From Candidatus Peregrinibacteria bacterium (lineage in GTDB: Bacteria; Patescibacteriota; Gracilibacteria; UBA1369), in the NCBI GenBank assembly GCA_014728765.1, contig WJLA01000102.1, positions 1 through 8,909 on the forward strand: DNA of 8,909 nt, written 5' to 3'. The notes beneath the pieces are model-generated. The model worked only from the letters and a program-made list of their open reading frames with translations, did not search any database and had not been told where the DNA came from. Shown one piece after another: positions 6,207 through 8,909 of this stretch. Every line of letters starts with the position of its first letter. Within the stretch, counting starts at the first letter, position 1. The position numbers were made by a program, and so were the translations under genes.

Positions 6207-7141
6207 CTATCAATTGTAATAATTTGTAAATATGAAAGATTGAGCTTGGATAGTTTCTTTAGAATGTTTAGTTCCGATACCCCATATTGAAGAATAATCA
6301 GAGAAGGTCTTGAAGGATTAATTTTATCAAGATCATTAGGAATGTTTAATGATATGGTTTTTTTAAAATCCCCTTCTTTTGAAATTGTTTCAAGTCCAAA
6401 TTTGGAAGATTTGGTAAGATTAAATATTTCCAATTCATATCCTCTTTTTTCAGATTTCAGTTTATTAATTAAAAAATTAAAATTTAATTTAAAATCCTTT
6501 TCATTTTTGAAATGATCAAAGGGTTCTTTGCAAAAAATAGCCTTTATTTCAGAAGGACTTTTTAATTTATCAAACCAAAATTCATATGAAATCGCTACTA
6601 AATATCCTGCTAATAAACCGAATATTACAGCTGCAAGTAAATAAAAATACTGTCTGGAATTTATTATATTGTAATGATGGTCAAAAATCGCAATATCAAA
6701 GTTCAATTGAGACTTGTTATTAAATGATACTATTTGTCTGTTTAGTAGTTCATTTATTGATTTTTTCACTTCTTTAGCGGAATTCTCATCAAGTGTTTCA
6801 TAAATAATAATGATATTCTGTTTTTCTTGCTTTTTAGCTGAAATATTTAAAAGATTAGTGTGTTTTGAATATAAACTATCTAAGAATGAAGGGTTTCTAA
6901 ACCAACCTTGTACGCTTTCAGCGAATTGATCATTTGCAGTTATACTATCCAAAATATTACTCTCTAAATTAGTTTTTTCGTTATCTTGTTGATTTGCGAA
7001 TGTAACAAAAATAGTAGATTGGAATTTATCAATATTTTGCTGAAAAAAAGCAAAATATGTTGTTATAATTGAAATAAATATTAATAATATAATAATATAT
7101 GCATTTCTGATTCCGATTTTTAAATAGTCTTTTAGATTCAT
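6194..7141 (-). CDS. Wzz-like two-helix membrane protein with cytoplasmic domain
   Basis: The topology is that of polysaccharide co-polymerase (Wzz/YveK-like) proteins. There is a short cytoplasmic N-terminus, a first transmembrane helix at about 13-33, an extracytoplasmic part of about 130 residues, and a second helix at about 166-187. A 125-residue cytoplasmic tail follows, beginning with SPSEIKAIF, a place where Wzz/Wzc proteins often have a similar linker. Such proteins set chain length of exported glycans. The tail has alternating strand-like and helical stretches (SLIILQYGVSELNILKK, 280-296) that recall the end of bacterial tyrosine kinase domains, yet no Walker A or B motif is seen, so kinase activity is unlikely. 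It starts 8 bp after the glycosyltransferase stop, which supports a glycan role. Sequence similarity is weak; the call rests on topology and context. Confidence 0.6.
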   Translation of the reverse strand: MNLKDYLKIGIRNAYIIILLIFISIITTYFAFFQQNIDKFQSTIFVTFANQQDNEKTNLESNILDSITANDQFAESVQGWFRNPSFLDSLYSKHTNLLNISAKKQEKQNIIIIYETLDENSAKEVKKSINELLNRQIVSFNNKSQLNFDIAIFDHHYNIINSRQYFYLLAAVIFGLLAGYLVAISYEFWFDKLKSPSEIKAIFCKEPFDHFKNEKDFKLNFNFLINKLKSEKRGYELEIFNLTKSSKFGLETISKEGDFKKTISLNIPNDLDKINPSRPSLIILQYGVSELNILKKLSKLNLSYLQIITIDRVRK

Positions 7142-7149
7142 TATAATAG

Positions 7150-8259
7150 TTAATTATTAAGTCTTTCCCATTCAGATTGTAGCAAATTCAGAAATTTTTC
7201 ATTGAAGTGTTTTTGTCTAAAACTATTGGCATGTTCTATAATTTCATTAGTATTGAAATCCATTGTTTGAAAATTATAAATTGCATTTTTTAACGAATCG
7301 ACACTTTGTTCATCAAAGAATGTTCCGGTTTTTCCATCAATTACCGTTTCCAAAGCTCCTCCTTTTTTAAATGCTATTACCGGACATCCTGAGGCCATCG
7401 ATTCCAAGGGTATAATTCCAAAATCTTCAATTTGTGGAAATATAAGCGCTTTTGCTTTGCTGTATAGTTTTAATAGTTCATGATCAGATACGTAGCCAAG
7501 AAATTCAATGTTTTTCTTTGACTTTGCCTTTAAGGCATTCATCATATTGCCTGTTCCGGCAATTTTTATTTTATAGTCGAGTTGATTGAATGTGTCCACT
7601 ATCAAGTCAAATCTCTTATATGATGTCAATCTACCAACAGCAAGAAAAAAATCTTCACGTTGATTGGTTGAAATGTAATTCTTATTATCCAAAAATGGAT
7701 GTATTACATGTGAATCCTTGCGATAGTATTTATGAATACGATTTTTTACATAATTTGAATTTGCAATAAAAGTATCCACTCTATCAGCTGACATTCTGTC
7801 CCATATCCTTATATTGTGTATGAAGAAAGGTACAAATTTTTTAACAAAGCTGTTAATTTTATATTCATTGATATATTGATGATGACCATCCCATGCATAT
7901 CTCATGGGTGAGTGACAATATGATATATGTAATGTTTCAGGTTTAACAATAATACCTTTTGCGCATGAATGAGAGCTGGAAATTACAATGTCATACTCAC
8001 TTAAATCAAAGCTTTCGAAGATTTTAGGCATGAATTGTAGGAAATATTGATGTTTTTTTCTGGCTAAAGGTATTTTTTGTAGAAAAGAGGTATGAATTTC
8101 AGCTTTTTCAAATCCTTTTACTTTTTCCGGATTGTAAACGCTGGTATAAATTGGTGCATTTGGAAAAAGTTGATGCAAGCCTAAGATGACTTTTTCGGCT
8201 CCTCCCGCTGTTGTCAGCCAATCACAAACTATGGCAATTTTTAGATTTCTTAAATTCAT
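7150..8259 (-). CDS. Family 4 glycosyltransferase (GT-B fold, WbaZ-like)
   Basis: A retaining GT4-type enzyme expected to move a sugar, possibly mannose, from a nucleotide donor onto a growing surface glycan at the cytoplasmic membrane face. The N-terminal domain begins with KIAIVCDWLTTAGGAEKV (7-24). It carries SSSHSCAKG (94-102) and HISYCHSPMRYAWD (111-124), characteristic of the WbaZ-like mannosyltransferase group. The C-terminal donor domain starts near FFLAVGRLTSYKR (204-216), and the EX7E motif is E278-DFGIIPL-E286, followed by SGCPVIA. The length of 369 residues is normal for the group. The ATG at 8259 puts the first strand at residue 7, as expected. It leads a two-gene unit with the Wzz-like gene 8 bp downstream. 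Donor and acceptor cannot be fixed from sequence. Confidence 0.95.
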   Translation of the reverse strand: MNLRNLKIAIVCDWLTTAGGAEKVILGLHQLFPNAPIYTSVYNPEKVKGFEKAEIHTSFLQKIPLARKKHQYFLQFMPKIFESFDLSEYDIVISSSHSCAKGIIVKPETLHISYCHSPMRYAWDGHHQYINEYKINSFVKKFVPFFIHNIRIWDRMSADRVDTFIANSNYVKNRIHKYYRKDSHVIHPFLDNKNYISTNQREDFFLAVGRLTSYKRFDLIVDTFNQLDYKIKIAGTGNMMNALKAKSKKNIEFLGYVSDHELLKLYSKAKALIFPQIEDFGIIPLESMASGCPVIAFKKGGALETVIDGKTGTFFDEQSVDSLKNAIYNFQTMDFNTNEIIEHANSFRQKHFNEKFLNLLQSEWERLNN

Positions 8260-8280
8260 CTCATTATTAAAAGTAAGACT

Positions 8281-8309
8281 ATCATAAAAAGAAAAAACAA
8301 ATTAGTAAA
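8281..8309 (-). promoter_or_regulatory. Possible glycosyltransferase promoter
   Basis: On the minus strand TTTACT (8309-8304) and TATGAT (8286-8281) are 17 bp apart. A start near 8274 would leave about 15 bases of leader, similar to the other promoters predicted here. The -35 is a four-of-six match and overlaps the possible hairpin after the PrsW-like gene. Confidence 0.4.
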
Positions 8310-8315
8310 CCTAAT
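8287..8315 (-). terminator. Weak hairpin plus T-tract after the PrsW-like gene
   Basis: Immediately after the minus-strand stop, ATTAG and CTAAT pair around a GTTTA loop (8315-8301), followed by TTGTTTTTTCTTTTT. The shape fits an intrinsic terminator, but the stem has only 5 bp and one G-C pair, so it may be inefficient or chance. Confidence 0.25.
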
Positions 8316-8909
8316 CTATTGCTCTTTTTTATTAATAATACTTTCATCTTGAGAAGAAAAAAGGCTGGAAAGAATTTTAGAATAAGGACTGTTAGGGTTT
8401 GTTTGGTCTAAAGCTTTAGCTTTAAACAATTTTACAACTTTATTATCCGGGTCTCTTTTTAAGAGTCGATTACAAATATGAATAACATCAACATATTTTT
8501 TTTGCTTAAACCATAATCCCAAAAGTTCTATAACCACCTCTTCGTCTTTTTTGGCCATCGTGGAGATGCTGTTTTTATTTTCATCAGTTGTTAATATTAA
8601 TTGCCCTGCTCTATTTTTCAATAGTATTTTTAAATATAAGAATGACAATGTTACTACTATTGCTGCAGGAATTACCAAATTCAGCGCCGCTAGGAGATAA
8701 TTGTAAAAGGTGTGTAAAATGATAGCTAAAAGCGCACCTTTAATAATCAAGCTTTCTTTATAAGCTTGAAATCTTGAAATATTAAGTATTCCGGCCAATT
8801 TTTTAGTAAACCAGAATTTTTTGCCCATCCATTTTGAATGTTCGTAAATATTAATAGAAAATTTTGCTAATCCTAAATAGTATCCAAAAATTCCAGAAAA
8901 TACCAAATG
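8316..8909 (-). CDS. PrsW-like intramembrane protease, C-terminal part, with TPR-like tail (5' end outside window)
   Basis: The frame is open to the right edge. The last codon read there is CAT (His), followed by a TTG that should be read as Leu, not as a start: the run HLVFSGIFGYYLGLAKF fits the conserved H-x-x-F-(S/T)-G-x-x-G-Y segment of PrsW-family proteins. A second family-like segment, IIKGALLAIILHTFYN, contains a conserved His and Asn and lies in the next membrane helix; one more helix (about 78-97) follows. PrsW proteins are proposed glutamic intramembrane proteases that cut anti-sigma factors or other membrane substrates. The catalytic glutamates would be in the missing N-terminal part, so activity cannot be judged. 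From about residue 118 on the tail is soluble, and it holds one helix pair (LLGLWFKQKKYVDVIHICN with LLKRDPDN) that looks like a tetratricopeptide unit. Confidence 0.82.
   Translation of the reverse strand, partial: HLVFSGIFGYYLGLAKFSINIYEHSKWMGKKFWFTKKLAGILNISRFQAYKESLIIKGALLAIILHTFYNYLLAALNLVIPAAIVVTLSFLYLKILLKNRAGQLILTTDENKNSISTMAKKDEEVVIELLGLWFKQKKYVDVIHICNRLLKRDPDNKVVKLFKAKALDQTNPNSPYSKILSSLFSSQDESIINKKEQ

Noticed and set aside
73..8318. Absence of TGA stops, hinting at a recoded UGA (as Gly) code
   Set aside because: Eight ends use TAA or TAG only, but no conserved gene shows an in-frame TGA and all are full length under the standard code; the sample is too small.
8316..8906. TTG at 8904-8906 as the start of the PrsW-like protein
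   Set aside because: The preceding codon in frame is CAT, whose His fits the conserved family motif, so the gene continues past the window edge.
1..8909. tRNA, rRNA, CRISPR array, insertion sequence or integrase
   Set aside because: No cloverleaf-like pattern, regular spaced repeats, transposase or recombinase motif was seen on either strand.

Overview
This AT-rich window carries eight protein genes packed almost without gaps. The mix suggests a Candidate Phyla Radiation (Patescibacteria) genome. The evidence is a uvrC enlarged by lineage-style insertions, an NTase-fold protein of the kind common in these genomes, a lone two-helix type IV secretion pilin-like protein, an AI-2E family permease, a PrsW-like membrane protein with a repeat tail, very low GC, and translation starts without recognisable Shine-Dalgarno sequences. 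This assignment rests on gene style and memory of families, not on a phylogenetic marker.

Layout from left to right: the first 22 codons of a membrane-anchored protein (minus, leaving the window), uvrC (minus), a divergent NTase-fold gene (plus), der/engA (minus, converging on and overlapping the NTase gene), a divergent two-gene unit of pilin-like protein and AI-2E permease (plus), then a minus-strand unit of a family 4 glycosyltransferase followed by a Wzz-like two-helix membrane protein, and finally the 3' part of a PrsW-like gene (minus, entering from the right edge). Every named gene end is TAA or TAG, and all reading frames are intact under the standard bacterial code.

Functionally the window mixes housekeeping and cell-surface work. 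UvrC makes the dual incision in nucleotide excision repair. Der is a ribosome-assembly GTPase. The glycosyltransferase and Wzz-like protein probably belong to surface polysaccharide production. The pilin-like protein, AI-2E permease and PrsW-like protein are envelope proteins. Readable promoters of the -35/-10 type sit in the two divergent gaps and before the glycosyltransferase, with short predicted leaders of about 15 to 23 bases. The convergent gene pairs leave no intergenic space: one overlaps by 39 bp, and the other is separated by one base with an inverted repeat across both stop codons.

No complete new defence or mobile system is visible. The most unusual items are the roughly 115-residue insertion in the UvrC nuclease domain that resembles half of a GNAT acetyltransferase, the NTase gene whose conserved N-terminus lies upstream of its first ATG, and the Wzz-like protein with a degenerate cytoplasmic domain.
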